This document shows positions 1 through 9,904 of a stretch of 64,000 nt of DNA, piece by piece. The DNA lies in contig JAUPSS010000007.1 in assembly GCA_040285825.1 (NCBI GenBank), positions 830,501-894,500 of the forward strand. The letters run 5' to 3'. Position numbers and translations under genes: made by a program. Origin of the DNA: Eukaryota sp. TZLM1-RC. Lineage: Eukaryota > Metamonada: BaSk clade. Below the pieces are notes generated by a model that was given only the letters and a program-made list of their open reading frames with translations, did not search any database and had not been told where the DNA came from. Positions within the stretch are counted from its first letter, which is position 1; the number at the start of each line of letters is the position of its first letter.

Positions 1-955
1 AATTTACAGTTTTGCTGTAAAAAGCTTCAACAAAAATTGTCAAAGATTTTTGAAAGCTTGGACTTTGATGTTAGACTTGGCTTGGCCACGAAAACGAATC
101 CCGCTTTTGCAAATCTTTTACAAGATATGTGTGACAGTACTTCCTCTGCCTTAGTAACAACAATTCCACAAGTTTATGGTACTCTCTTATCCGATTCTGC
201 TTGGACTCTGAATATGAGATTTCGTTCCTTTATCTGGCCTGATAATTTACCTCATAATTTAATTTGTAAATGTTCTCGAGAAATTACAACTACTCATTTG
301 TTAAATTGTAAACATTTTATTACTTTTAGAAGCAAGGTTCATGATGCTGTAAGAGACCAGTTATATTGTATGTGTAAATCTCATAAATTTGAATCTTTTT
401 TTGAAACCTCTGTTGTCAAATATGTTTGATGCTGAAGATGATTTTCATAAGAATAATGGAGGTGATGCCATATTACCTGGATCAGATGGAAGTTTCATTT
501 TATTGGATGTAATGCCTGTTGATCCTTGTAATGCCTCAAATGAAAGGCTTGTTAATTCTGAAATTCATAATCCCCTTTCAAATGCTGAAAATTTTAAATT
601 CAAAAAATACAATGAACCTTTGTCCAAATTGGCCAGTCTACAGCATGCAAAATACAATTTGTATCCATTTGTATTTTCCCTTTTTGGTTCACTTGCACCA
701 ACTGCTTTACGTTTTTTGGATGATTTTGAAATGATTGTAAAGAGAAGAACTGGCAGAAATTTCAACAGATTGTTTTGGCAAAATAGAATTGTGTTTTCTA
801 TTTTTAAGGGGATGTTGAAGATGGTTTCTGATGCTTTGCTTTCTCTTGGATCTCACTATGAGAGAGTTGCATCTAGTGTTTTTGTTTTGGGAGAGATGGA
901 TTTTTTAGATGTTGATTTATAGGTTTAGAATAAAATTAAATTTTCAAAAAAAAAC
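1..955 (+). pseudogene. 3' part of family-A non-LTR retrotransposon, cut by the window edge
   Basis: The end of a reverse-transcriptase element. The first frame (37-429) covers the region after the RT and the knuckle with CKC and HLLNC. The second (389-922) covers the endonuclease and the conserved tail ending MDFLDVDL. A frame slip near 405 joins them (a run of T replaces the CTTGGA seen in other copies). The sequence is close to 39500-40420 and shares its ATKTNPAF variant. The endonuclease Asp region reads GGDAILPG, where the intact copy has RGDVILPG. After the stop at 922 comes an A/T-rich 3' tail also seen at the end of the intact copy. Non-functional. Confidence 0.9.
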
Positions 956-1171
956 AACAGATTGGAATTGTAATTTTTGTTTATTTTCCTTTCACTATGA
1001 AACTTCTTGTCTTACTACTACTGCTCACGGCAGTTTTCGCCCGAAGTGTTCCTTTCATTATCTACCATACCACTGTTGTCCATGGATGGCTCCTTCCTAA
1101 GCGTCACAATTCCACTGAATACGCCTATTTTGGAGATTTACAATCCATGATTGAGCACACTAATAGCACCC

Positions 1172-1291
1172 CCACCCCCACTACCCTCAACCCCAACCCC
1201 ACTACCCTCAACCCCAACCCCACTACCCCCAACCCCAACCCCACTACCCCCAACCCCAACCCCACTACCCCCAACCCCAACCCCACTACCC
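1172..1291 (+). repeat. 21-bp tandem repeat encoding a Pro/Asn/Thr heptad
   Basis: About five and a half copies of a C-rich 21-bp unit (ACCCC[C/T]AACCCCAACCCC type) encode the heptad TTLNPNP or TTPNPNP. The period is a multiple of three, so copy-number change keeps the frame. Such stalks are common in surface proteins. The strand is strongly C-rich compared with its AT-rich surroundings. Confidence 0.9.
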
Positions 1292-2072
1292 TCACTTATT
1301 ATTATTATTACTCCTCACTTACTGGTCATTTGTCCCAAACTCTTGTTGGTATTAACAATGCAGATGTTACCTTTATTAATGTTGATGTAGTGCATTCACA
1401 AGCTTCTAGACATGTTGAATTAACCAATTGTGACTTCACTGCAACTGATGTCCAATTAAACAATCTTGAAGTTAAAGTTTTTGATATAAAGAGTGGTTCT
1501 GTTTTTGAAGGTTTGTGTGTACAACTTTTAAATATTGATACTCCATCTGAAGCTCCTTTGAATACTTCCTTCAGTAAAGTAACTTTGGTTGATTCTAAAA
1601 TACTTGATTCATCTGTTTTTAGATTAATAGATTTCAATTCTAGTGCAGAAACTACTTTAACTAATTTGGTTCTCATCAATTTTTCTTCTTATTCAGGTTC
1701 ATTCATCAATGCTGATGACTCAACCTTGGATTTCACGTATGTCAAAACTTTGGTCCAGTTGATTCTGATGGAAAAGTCATTGGTGGATGTGCTAATGATG
1801 AACCACTTATTACTCTTGTTAAATCTAATGTTGATTTTGATGATGTAGTTGTTGTTGGTTTTCAATCTCAATCTATTGTTACTACTGATTCTACTATTGA
1901 TTTAGAAACTGTTCTTGTTCGTCATTCTACTGCTAACGATGGTCACTTTGAATTAACTAATTCTGACCTCAAACTAACTAATGTTGAATTTAAGAATCTT
2001 GAAGGCAAAGTTTTTGGCGTAAAAAGTGATTTTAAAGTCGAGGGTTCAAATGTTTATTATTGTGTGGGAAAT

Positions 2073-2130
2073 TTGGGGTGTCTGATTATGGTTATTAGTA
2101 GGGGTACTAATAACCATAATCAGACCCAAA
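2073..2130. repeat. Near-perfect inverted repeat (hairpin)
   Basis: Arms 2081-2100 and 2105-2124 are perfect 20-bp reverse complements separated by GGGG. With a 3-nt bulge, TTTGGG (2072-2077) can also pair with CCCAAA (2125-2130). The hairpin lies inside the open frame between two beta-helix segments. It may mark an element end or an old insertion scar. Confidence 0.85.
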
Positions 2131-2525
2131 CACCAAAATATCAAGTCTCTTTGCAATATCGAGAGCAATTCTCTTTATTCAGAGTCATTGTTTATAGATA
2201 CATAAACGACTGCCTAATCATTAATCATTCAGTTTTTGACTGTTTGTTGTTGATTACGGTGAAGAAAGATTTGTTTATATGTATCTGTATAGTCTATTTG
2301 TTATCCATTCTTTATTATTTATGCTGCTTTGTATTTTTCAATTATTATTCTGATGAAGTAGTTGTTGTTGATTGCCAGTCTCAATTTTTTGTTGCTACTA
2401 ATTTCACTATTCATTTTAAAACTGTTGTTTCTAGCAATAATGATCAAATGATAGTTACTGATGCTTCCACTATTGGTTCTTCCACTATTTGCGAATTATC
2501 TTCAGACTGGGTTCCTGACCTCACA

Positions 2526-2558
2526 ACGCATGGTGACGTAGAAGCAAATCCAGGTCCC
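2526..2558 (+). other. 2A-like co-translational separation peptide, copy 1
   Basis: The frame encodes THGDVEANPGP, an exact match to the D-[V/I]-E-x-N-P-G-P consensus at which ribosomes skip the Gly-Pro bond. The predicted break is between codons 2553-2555 and 2556-2558. It would release the beta-helix/membrane part from the Ulp1 protease part. 2A-like sequences are known in cellular retroelements as well as viruses; activity here is inferred. Confidence 0.85.
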
Positions 2559-3218
2559 TCGATCGATCTTTTCTCCATTAAATCATTAGAACCAATGGAA
2601 TTTGTTGTAGATGAGGTAATAAATTATTTTTCAGCCAAGTGGATGATCCAATCCAATCATGTTTCAATTTTGAATGTGAATGTGGTTCAGAGTGCTCTCC
2701 TTGATGACCATGAGTCAATGGTTCGGACCATGCGTAATTACATTATAACACCCATCCTTAACAATCACAATTGTCACTTTGTCATTATTCCAATCAATGA
2801 TGTCTTTGGTAAGACTGTCTCATCAATGGACATAAAATCTGGAGGAATGGGAAATCATTGGATTGTTTTAGTTATTGATGTCATGGGTTTTTTGAAAAAA
2901 TAGAACAACGAAGACTATAATTTATATTGTGGTGCCATAGATTCCATGGTTACTCAAGGTCAAGAAGTATCTCACAATATTGCAGCTGTATTGCACAAAT
3001 TTGCAGTGATTTTAAGTTGCCTTGATGGTATTAAAATTTTTCCTGTGCCTAGAGTTCAAAGTGTGAATGATTGTGGAATTTTTTGTTTGAAATATGTACA
3101 GTACTTTATAGAAAATCATCACAACTTTGTTTCTTTAAACGAGATGTTGACGGAAACAGCCAATATTTCAGTCAATGTATATCAGTTCCGCGCAGCATTG
3201 AAACAACAGTTGCTCACA
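2559..3218 (+). pseudogene. Ulp1-type (C48) cysteine protease domain between two 2A peptides
   Basis: The catalytic triad is visible: His in NHWIVLVID (codon 2856), Asp in GAIDSM (codon 2940), and Cys in QSVNDCGIF (codon 3072), with the oxyanion Gln just upstream. This is the SUMO-protease (Ulp1/adenain-like) arrangement, used for deSUMOylation or polyprotein maturation and known from several transposon groups. A TAG at 2901-2903 interrupts the frame between His and Asp with no shift. Either it is a nonsense mutation or a 24-bp segment (2880-2903) is spliced out. The segment starts GT and ends AG, but its donor does not match the GT[A/T/G]TG introns elsewhere here. The predicted product is about 220 residues. 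Confidence 0.75.
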
Positions 3219-3251
3219 GAACATGGTGATGTAGAGGCGAACCCTGGTCCA
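3219..3251 (+). other. 2A-like co-translational separation peptide, copy 2
   Basis: The frame encodes EHGDVEANPGP with the predicted break between codons 3246-3248 and 3249-3251. It differs from copy 1 at several synonymous positions (GAT/GAC, GAG/GAA, GCG/GCA, AAC/AAT). The peptide is thus conserved while the DNA has drifted, which suggests past selection for its function. Confidence 0.85.
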
Positions 3252-6203
3252 TATTGTCAGCCCAAAAAGAGAAAGTCATCAGTGGAATCAACCCCTCCTT
3301 CAAAAACTGTCAGACGATCATCATCGTCTGTTGTTCCCACAAAGGTTGTTTCTTCTGTAAAAATTATGAGACCAATCACTTCTGCCGTGATTTCTTCCAA
3401 TCAGCAAGACAGCCTGCAACAAGAACCTTCAACACTATCCCAAATTGGAAAAGATTCATCCTTGACCCCAATACAACGTAGGACCCAATATAACAAAATT
3501 AGAAAATCATTGGGTTATTCAAAATCATTAAGAAACAGTCAAAGATTTCCGATTCCGGCCGAACATTCATCAAAGAGGAGTCGACGTAGGTTTGTCCAAA
3601 GTAGAGGTAGTACTGAACTGCCTCAGGAACCCAGAGATTTTCAAAATCTTGTTGCACCTAAATCTTCTGTTTCAAGTGTTAATGAATTTAAAAAAATTGA
3701 TGTGATTCGAGGAAAGAAGAAAAAGGTTAAAAAGAAACCTTTTATTGATGATCCTGTCCTTAATCAAAAAGTTAGTACCTCTGATCGCCCTCTTATTTGT
3801 TCAATTGATATTGAAACCAAGGAAATTGGTGTTGAAATAACCAAGAAACAAGATATCAATAAAACTTTAGACAATTTGCGAGCTCAACAAAAGCAATCAC
3901 AGTCAGAGCGACGTCGCCAAGTGACTGATGATGAGCAATTGTTAGAACAACAGGTTTTTTTAGAACGGCAGGAAATTTCAATGATTTCTATGATTTTGTT
4001 TGAAATTGACCATAATGGGGATACTATTTTCCATTCCTCGAGTATAAATTATGTTGCTAATTTAGAGGGAACGAGACGAGTGTTATCATGGACCAATGAT
4101 AACAAACCAGTTTTTGATGTTTCATTGAATAAATTTGATCATGAACAACATCTATTGAAGTCATTTGCAGAATTCACTTATGATAAAAAAATTGTTGGTT
4201 TCTTAGGCCATAATATTTTTAATTTTGATTTACCTGTGTTGGCTGTGCGATTATCACATTTTGGAATAACTTTTCCAATTTTGTCCCAAAGAATTGGTCT
4301 AAATGAATTATATCTTCATCGACGTTGGAGAGAAGTAATTCAGTTTTATGAGAATTTCACTATTTTGGACACTTTTTTGTTTGCCAGAAAATTCATTAAA
4401 ATTAGATATGGAGCTTCATTGAACAATTTAGCATACCATTTACTTGCTGAAACAAAACTTAAACTTCATGATGAGTTTAAAAATTTATTACCTATTGATA
4501 GCCTCTATTCAAATAAGGCATTGAGAACATTAGGATCTTATTGTCTTCAGGATGCAATTCTTGTTTTCAAATTATTCATTCTATTCCAAAGGGATAAAAT
4601 AATAAATCAGTCATGGTCTACAGTAAAGACCTCTGTTTCATCTACAGCAAGGTATGGAGAATTACAAGAAGAGTTACTTATAGCATCTGAGGTAATGACT
4701 GCTGTGAGACAACAAACTTCATTTTGTGTCAAACAGTATCTTTTAGTCAAATTCATGAAGAACGAAGATATGACAAATTTTGACTACAAACTATTCTATC
4801 ACACAATGATATGTTTGAAAAAATTATCTTCAAAGGTGCATCGGTTTAAATTAGCATTCGATAAACCAATACCAACGTTAAGTGATGATTTGAACAACTT
4901 TATTTTTGGGTTAGGAACTTATGATAACAACTCTGAATTCCCTGGGTATCGCCATTGTGTTACTGAATACACCGACACTTCATCAATTTGCCATATGCCT
5001 AGACTAGATTATAACCATGTAAATAGATCATTTGAATATGAAATGTGGCCTGCTTTTGAACTGAATATCAAAAGAAATTATCATTTATATATCAAAAGGT
5101 TCATTAATCATATAATGGGAAAAAAAGATTTGGAAGATCTAATGAAGGAAAATTGGACAGAAGTTCTTCCAGATAGTTTGCAACATTTGAATTATATGCA
5201 ACGCCAAAGATTTCTCAGTTTCTTTAGATTTCGTTTGAAAATTGTGAAGGATTTTATGACTGGTGGGGAGTGAAATGAATTAATTAATTACTTGCAAAAT
5301 TTTGGAAATTCTGATCACCCATCTAATGTATATTTTTTACAAGAAGTTATTAAATATTTTGATGATTCTACAACCGATGTTGTGTTTGAAACCACAAATT
5401 ATTTGATTGAAGAAGGTGTTACATTATTATTGGAGCACTGGTTGTCTATAATTTTCCCAAATATTATCCAAATTAATGAGGGCAATGGAACAGAAAATGT
5501 GTAAGTTAAAATACTGCAATACACACTTGAAAAGTATCCTTTACATTTTCTGAAACCATCATTTCAAATAATTCAATATTTAGAAGGAATTGAAGCAAAA
5601 TTGTTTAATGTCATTCCACTTAATATGGGTAGTAAACCTGGATACTTTCCAATAGACACGCGAACATTGTGGGGTATTGGGAAAAATGCTATGGGTAATT
5701 TAGATGGTAAACCTCGATTTAAACAAGTCCAAAATTATATGTGTTTGTCTGATATTGGTAGTCTAACTCACAATCAACAGAATTCTTATTGGAACAGATG
5801 GTTCAACACTAATAACAAATCTTTCAAAAAAAATGGTTTCAAATTCAATAATTACGCAGTAACCAATGGTATTAGTATTTGTTTTCAGTTTGTGAGAAAA
5901 GATCTCGCAGGATTAACCTTTAAACCTGATTCAAATATTGCCAAGGTATCAGTCTCTTATTTTGATCACCTTGATCCTGAAGATTATAGTGATAAAAATG
6001 TGGTTTTTGGTGATCTTGGAAAGAGAGATTTAATTCAATTTGGAGCACAGTCGGAAGAATCCAATTCAAATCCACTGAAAAAATATGAATGGATGAGGCT
6101 AACATATGGTGAATGGTCACGTCTCAATAGAAAACACAAACAAGTGTTACAATTTTGTGTTAGACAAAATAATGGTAATATTGAAGACCAGACAATGACC
6201 ATT
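3252..6203 (+). pseudogene. Exonuclease-Fanzor fusion, N-terminal part (interrupted by an LTR element)
   Basis: After the second 2A peptide comes a basic linker (KKRK, RSRRR, RGKKKKVKKK; likely nuclear localisation). A 3'-5' exonuclease of the B-family DNA polymerase type follows: Exo I SIDIET (Asp codon 3807), Exo II GHNIFNFDLP (Asp codon 4227), Exo III YCLQDA (Asp codon 4551). I see no polymerase palm motifs. The frame continues into a Fanzor N-terminal region: the NVIPLNMGS...IDTRTLWGI stretch from 5601, then RuvC-I VVFGDLGKRDL with its Asp at codon 6012. Stops TGA (5271-5273) and TAA (5502-5504) break the frame without shifting it. The chromovirus insertion at 6204 removes the rest to 13232. 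Fanzors are RNA-guided nucleases carried by eukaryotic and giant-virus mobile elements. Confidence 0.75.
6200..6203. repeat. Target site duplication of the chromovirus, left copy
   Basis: CATT directly precedes the 5' LTR and recurs as CATT at 13228-13231 directly after the 3' LTR. A 4-bp duplication fits Ty3/gypsy-type integration. Confidence 0.85.
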
Positions 6204-6284
6204 TGTTGGCGCCCTAAGGCTTTTATAATATGAATAGAAAATAAATTATCTTTATCTCAACCACTTTTGCAACCTAAGGCAACA
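6204..6284 (+). repeat. 5' LTR (81 bp)
   Basis: It starts TGTTGGCGCC and ends CTAAGGCAACA, so it has 5-bp inverted termini TGTTG/CAACA. It is identical to 13147-13227 at all 81 positions. It contains a TATAATATG stretch that could be a promoter and AATAAA that could serve polyadenylation. It is exceptionally short for an LTR. Confidence 0.97.
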
Positions 6285-6367
6285 ATAATTATTGGCCATA
6301 TTAGGTTATAGGTATACCGTTCACACAACTCACAGCTATCAAACAGAGGATATCTTCAGCGGATATC

Positions 6368-8188
6368 ATGTCAGTCTCTCCTCGCCAGGACACTGACTCC
6401 AGCCAAATTTTTTACATTAGACAGATGCAACAGTACGACAGAGATGCTTTGAGCATAGATACAACAACAGCAGGGACTGAAGAGTCAAATAAAGAAGAGG
6501 ACTTTGGCTCGAGACCACCCTCCGCCCCTCCTCATGAGAAAGATATGGAACCAGGCACGGAACCACCTCCCGCCTCTTCCATGTCCAACAAACCAGATAA
6601 GGTTTCAGGAACGGGACCACCCCCCTCCTCACCTAAAGAAAATGTTGGGTTAAGCTCGGATACTTCGTCTGCCCTAAAGGACTACGAAGAACTCCAGTCC
6701 GTTTTAGAAGAAATGGACGACGATGAAAAAGAGCTTCGCCAACAGATAATGAAGGACGCGGAAGCTCACCTTGAACCAACAGATTATTGTTTGTTCGAGC
6801 AGCTCCCTCCCCTTTGGAAGCAAATATCAAAATCTGGTAGAAATGTGGGATTCCAGACTCTGGGCCATAAAGGGGACCCTAATAGAGTCTACGAATTCCC
6901 TCAAAATGAGAGAAGAGAACTCATTAACGCGTTGGACACTTTGAGTAGAGAGACCTATGGACGTGGGGCAGAACGCCGTCCTAGGATAACCGGTATGGAT
7001 AGAGAGATCCATGTGATTCTGGCAAAGCCTATCAAAGATAGGCCTGATTGGGAAGCCATTCACTTAGATCAGTTCGGGAGAAGGATCAGGTTCTTAGCCA
7101 TCGAACGAAGGAGCAGAACCGATACCGATGACATCCTGCAAACTAAATTACCGGCATGGGTGGACTCGCACTTTGATACGATCATCCATAACTACTCAGA
7201 GGTAGAGGATGGGGCTCCTACTTGTTTCAGAGAATACATGGAACAAGCAGACAGCACAAATCCAAGCAAGTTGGATCCCGTCAGTGACTTCTTTGACGCG
7301 GACGCCCTAAATAATATACTTACGGAACGCTCGAGCGTATCCACATTTAGGAGCCGCCCAAATAACTTCATTCAGCAATTCGGGGAATCAACGACAAGGA
7401 AGAAGAAGTTCAGGTTCTTGGTCACGGGTGATCAATCAACAGAGCTCCACCAGAGACCTAAACTTCCTATAATTGCCCCAATTATATCTGAACAAGAGCA
7501 ACCGGTACAAGTCTGTTCCATTGACGTACTCCCTGATCACATCCCAACAGTAGATGTGACAGAACGAGCAAACAGACCTACCAGAGTGGTTCAGGGACCA
7601 TCAAGTCCCTCCCAACCCATGCTCACTAGCGCATCAGAAGACGAAGTCGAGTTGAGAGGACCTAGTTTAGATGAAACACCTCCTCCTCAACCCCCTCGTA
7701 GAAGAGTTACTTCTGAGGAGCCTCTCCGTTTGGAAGACCTCCAAGCTTCTAGAAATATTTTGGATATGAGTATAGCAAGTAGTCTTCAGAGACATGTGGA
7801 CTCTCAGCCTAGGTCAGCTGAATATAAAGCCCCTCACCTATCTGAGAAGGACCCTCTCAACAAGATGTCTCTCGTCTCCTTCCTCCTCAAATTCCAAACA
7901 TGGGACAAATACGGGCGCAAGATAGCCAATCGAAGCTTTCAAGCCCCTGGTCAATCTGATTGGTCTCGTGCTATGTTGATAGCAACCCAAATATTTGGCG
8001 AAGGAAAGACCCAGATTACCCCTGAGTTGTTATCATCACTCCCATCTCACATCAGAGAAGAAATAGACAGGGACATGAAACAGCCACTCTTAAGGATCGA
8101 CCCAGAACTAACAAAACGTTTGGGACCTCCTATCCATCATTATGACTTATTTAGAAGTATGATGATTAGTACTTGTCCATCCGGCTAA
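6368..8188 (+). CDS. Chromovirus gag-like ORF 1
   Basis: 606 residues from the ATG 84 bp after the 5' LTR. The N-terminus is Pro/Ser/Glu-rich and low in complexity (residues 1-120). The rest is hydrophilic without a domain I can name. The final 100 residues (from about 500) look globular. It ends in TAA (8186-8188), and the next ORF follows in the same frame after only two codons (TCA AGC ATG). Either the two form one Gag precursor with a nonsense mutation or regulated readthrough, or ORF 2 is reinitiated. By position it is the structural Gag N-terminal part. Confidence 0.7.
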   Translation: MSVSPRQDTDSSQIFYIRQMQQYDRDALSIDTTTAGTEESNKEEDFGSRPPSAPPHEKDMEPGTEPPPASSMSNKPDKVSGTGPPPSSPKENVGLSSDTSSALKDYEELQSVLEEMDDDEKELRQQIMKDAEAHLEPTDYCLFEQLPPLWKQISKSGRNVGFQTLGHKGDPNRVYEFPQNERRELINALDTLSRETYGRGAERRPRITGMDREIHVILAKPIKDRPDWEAIHLDQFGRRIRFLAIERRSRTDTDDILQTKLPAWVDSHFDTIIHNYSEVEDGAPTCFREYMEQADSTNPSKLDPVSDFFDADALNNILTERSSVSTFRSRPNNFIQQFGESTTRKKKFRFLVTGDQSTELHQRPKLPIIAPIISEQEQPVQVCSIDVLPDHIPTVDVTERANRPTRVVQGPSSPSQPMLTSASEDEVELRGPSLDETPPPQPPRRRVTSEEPLRLEDLQASRNILDMSIASSLQRHVDSQPRSAEYKAPHLSEKDPLNKMSLVSFLLKFQTWDKYGRKIANRSFQAPGQSDWSRAMLIATQIFGEGKTQITPELLSSLPSHIREEIDRDMKQPLLRIDPELTKRLGPPIHHYDLFRSMMISTCPSG

Positions 8189-8194
8189 TCAAGC

Positions 8195-9904
8195 ATGGTC
8201 GACCCCCATCTCATTTCTAGATGGCAAGGCCAAGGACTTCTAAGACCGGACTTCTCAGACGCCGACCTAATGGTTTTTCTGCTACGCAGGACACAATTTA
8301 CCTCATATCATGAGGCTTGCTCTGCCCTAGCAAAACCATGTATAAACTGGAGAAACATCCACAACAAAGTGGATGCGGACAACGAATTTGGTAGGTTCGT
8401 CGAAGATTTTGGAGACGTCCTGAGGATGACCACTTACATGGTTGACCACTCCATATCTGCATCAATTAGGGGAAGCAGTGGTTTAATAACCCTCTCACCC
8501 GCCCTTATTGCAGAATACTTTCTCTTGGGCATAGATAATTTTGCCATTACCAAGGAGCTGGCAAGCCATTGGACAAGAGAAGATCTATGGGACCCTTCAA
8601 CAGGTACAACTTTGTTAGACCTGATTTCGACCACCAGGAGACACTTTCTAGCTTGGTGCCAAACAACAGGAAATAGGCACACCATGGAACTTTTGAGAAA
8701 ACAAGCTGAAAGAGAAGAAGACATCCTAGTAGGCCTTTCGACCATGAGAACGTTCTCTAGAGGAGCAACCCCATCTGGTCCAGGTACTAAACGTCGCTCG
8801 GGAGGCGGATTCAAAGGAACTCCCCAAAACATATATGTCCCAGAAAGACATGAACGAGAGGGATCTAAGTTCTGTACATTCTGTAACGTCACCGAAGGAA
8901 ATAACCCTATCGGTCACACGGTTTTCGAATGCAAAGACCCTCGTTGTACCAGGAGCAAGGTACCAAAAGAATTGAGGTTTAAGATCGGCGAGGCTGATCA
9001 GCCTGCGAGAAGTGGCAGTGTAGTTAGAGGCCGAGGTGGCCGTGGTAGACGTGTTTCTAGGTTTAGAGGTAGGGGCCGAGGTGGCCATTTTAGAGGACAT
9101 AAAGGTAGAGGTCAATATAGACCTATTTATTACATAAATACACAAGAGGATACATCATCAATACCATCCCCTTCTGAGAACGTGTCAGCTAGTTCGAGCA
9201 TGACCTCTCACAGACGGATTGACCGTTTCAGCAACAGGGTCAGAAATACAGGAAACTTTCCCAATCGGAAACAAATCAACGCAATCAATCATAATCAATC
9301 AATTGCCGATTTCGGAAACCCAGTTAACAACTCCCCAACAGCTCAACAATTCTTACTAAATCCTCTACAATTCCACAAACCCAGCTCTGATATCAATAGT
9401 ATTTTTGGTATAAATTCTACGGTTAGTGAGAACCACATCAGATCCCAGCGTTCTCCATTTCTAAGATTGGAGATTTTAATAAATAATGTAAAAATGATTG
9501 CAACTATTGATTCGGCAGCGTTTTGTTCGGTTATAACAGAAGATTTGGCTAACAAATGCAACATGTCAATTAATAGAGATGATACAATTGAGTTCTTACC
9601 AGCCAATAACGTATCAAGTAAATCGCTAGGGAGTACAAATGGTATTCTGTCGTTCAACGTAGGAAGCATTGCGCACCAGGTACATTATAGACATACTCTT
9701 CCCATAATCCCGGGTTCGAACAAATTATTAATAGGGATAGACATGTTAAAAACACTTGGGCTTCAGACGGATGATGGTCTTTTCATTAGATTAGACAAAG
9801 AACACCGCACTTTGTTAAATGCGGAATCTGAATTCGACTCAAGAATCGCTCAACATTCGATTGGGACCTTAGATAACCAATTGACCGAGTCCTTCCGATT
9901 TTGA
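8195..9904 (+). CDS. Chromovirus Gag capsid/nucleocapsid and aspartic protease
   Basis: 569 residues. The capsid-like part is about residues 1-200. A Cys/His knuckle CTFCNVTEG...GHTVFEC (C-x2-C-x11-H-x5-C) lies near 228-248. An Arg/Gly-rich RNA-binding stretch follows (about 275-310, RGRGGRGRR). The retropepsin domain is near residues 425-540: ATIDSAAFCSV carries the catalytic Asp, with DSA in place of the usual DTG/DSG, followed by LLIGIDMLKTLGL. Stop at 9902-9904. The pol frame is open over the last codons here, one base ahead, so a +1 ribosomal frameshift near 9890-9902 would make Gag-Pol. Confidence 0.85.
   Translation: MVDPHLISRWQGQGLLRPDFSDADLMVFLLRRTQFTSYHEACSALAKPCINWRNIHNKVDADNEFGRFVEDFGDVLRMTTYMVDHSISASIRGSSGLITLSPALIAEYFLLGIDNFAITKELASHWTREDLWDPSTGTTLLDLISTTRRHFLAWCQTTGNRHTMELLRKQAEREEDILVGLSTMRTFSRGATPSGPGTKRRSGGGFKGTPQNIYVPERHEREGSKFCTFCNVTEGNNPIGHTVFECKDPRCTRSKVPKELRFKIGEADQPARSGSVVRGRGGRGRRVSRFRGRGRGGHFRGHKGRGQYRPIYYINTQEDTSSIPSPSENVSASSSMTSHRRIDRFSNRVRNTGNFPNRKQINAINHNQSIADFGNPVNNSPTAQQFLLNPLQFHKPSSDINSIFGINSTVSENHIRSQRSPFLRLEILINNVKMIATIDSAAFCSVITEDLANKCNMSINRDDTIEFLPANNVSSKSLGSTNGILSFNVGSIAHQVHYRHTLPIIPGSNKLLIGIDMLKTLGLQTDDGLFIRLDKEHRTLLNAESEFDSRIAQHSIGTLDNQLTESFRF

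Larger units (their letters stand above)
997..2525 (+). pseudogene. Broken beta-helix-repeat surface protein with signal peptide
   Basis: The ATG at 997 opens a typical signal peptide (MKLLVLLLLLTAVFA, cleavage after about residue 15-16). A stretch with NxS/T sites and a Thr-Pro-Asn tandem repeat follows, then short repeats such as LTNCDFTATDVQLNNLEVKVFDIKSG, cited here only by their LTN and LKLTN cores. These resemble right-handed beta-helix adhesin or surface proteins. The frame is lost near 1745, and the same repeat type continues one frame over without a stop, so a single indel is likely. A DDVVVVGFQSQS unit near 1836 recurs as DEVVVVDCQSQF near 2355. Between them lies a hydrophobic stretch (about 2270-2345) that could span a membrane. 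The second frame continues into the 2A peptide at 2526. Whether this sequence belongs to a host gene or to the downstream element is not settled. Confidence 0.6.

Noticed and set aside
1737-1758. GTATGT...CCAG as an intron explaining the frame change in the beta-helix gene
   Set aside because: The join gives an immediate TGA, and the spliced-out bases look like coding repeat. A simple indel fits better.
2880-2903. A 24-bp intron that would remove the TAG in the Ulp1 domain
   Set aside because: It keeps the frame and improves the alignment, but the donor GTCATG does not fit the GT[A/T/G]TG pattern of the six supported introns. Left as an alternative.
3807-4553. A complete B-family DNA polymerase (Polinton-type) gene
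   Set aside because: Only the three exonuclease motifs are visible. The polymerase palm motifs are absent and the frame leads into Fanzor.
5501-5534. GTAAGT...AAAG as an intron removing the TAA at 5502
   Set aside because: Joining the ends shifts the frame and meets a stop within a few codons.
8434-9145. Minus-strand open frames inside the chromovirus gag
   Set aside because: They lie antisense to the Gag/protease gene with no motif and no start context. They are shadows of its codon use.
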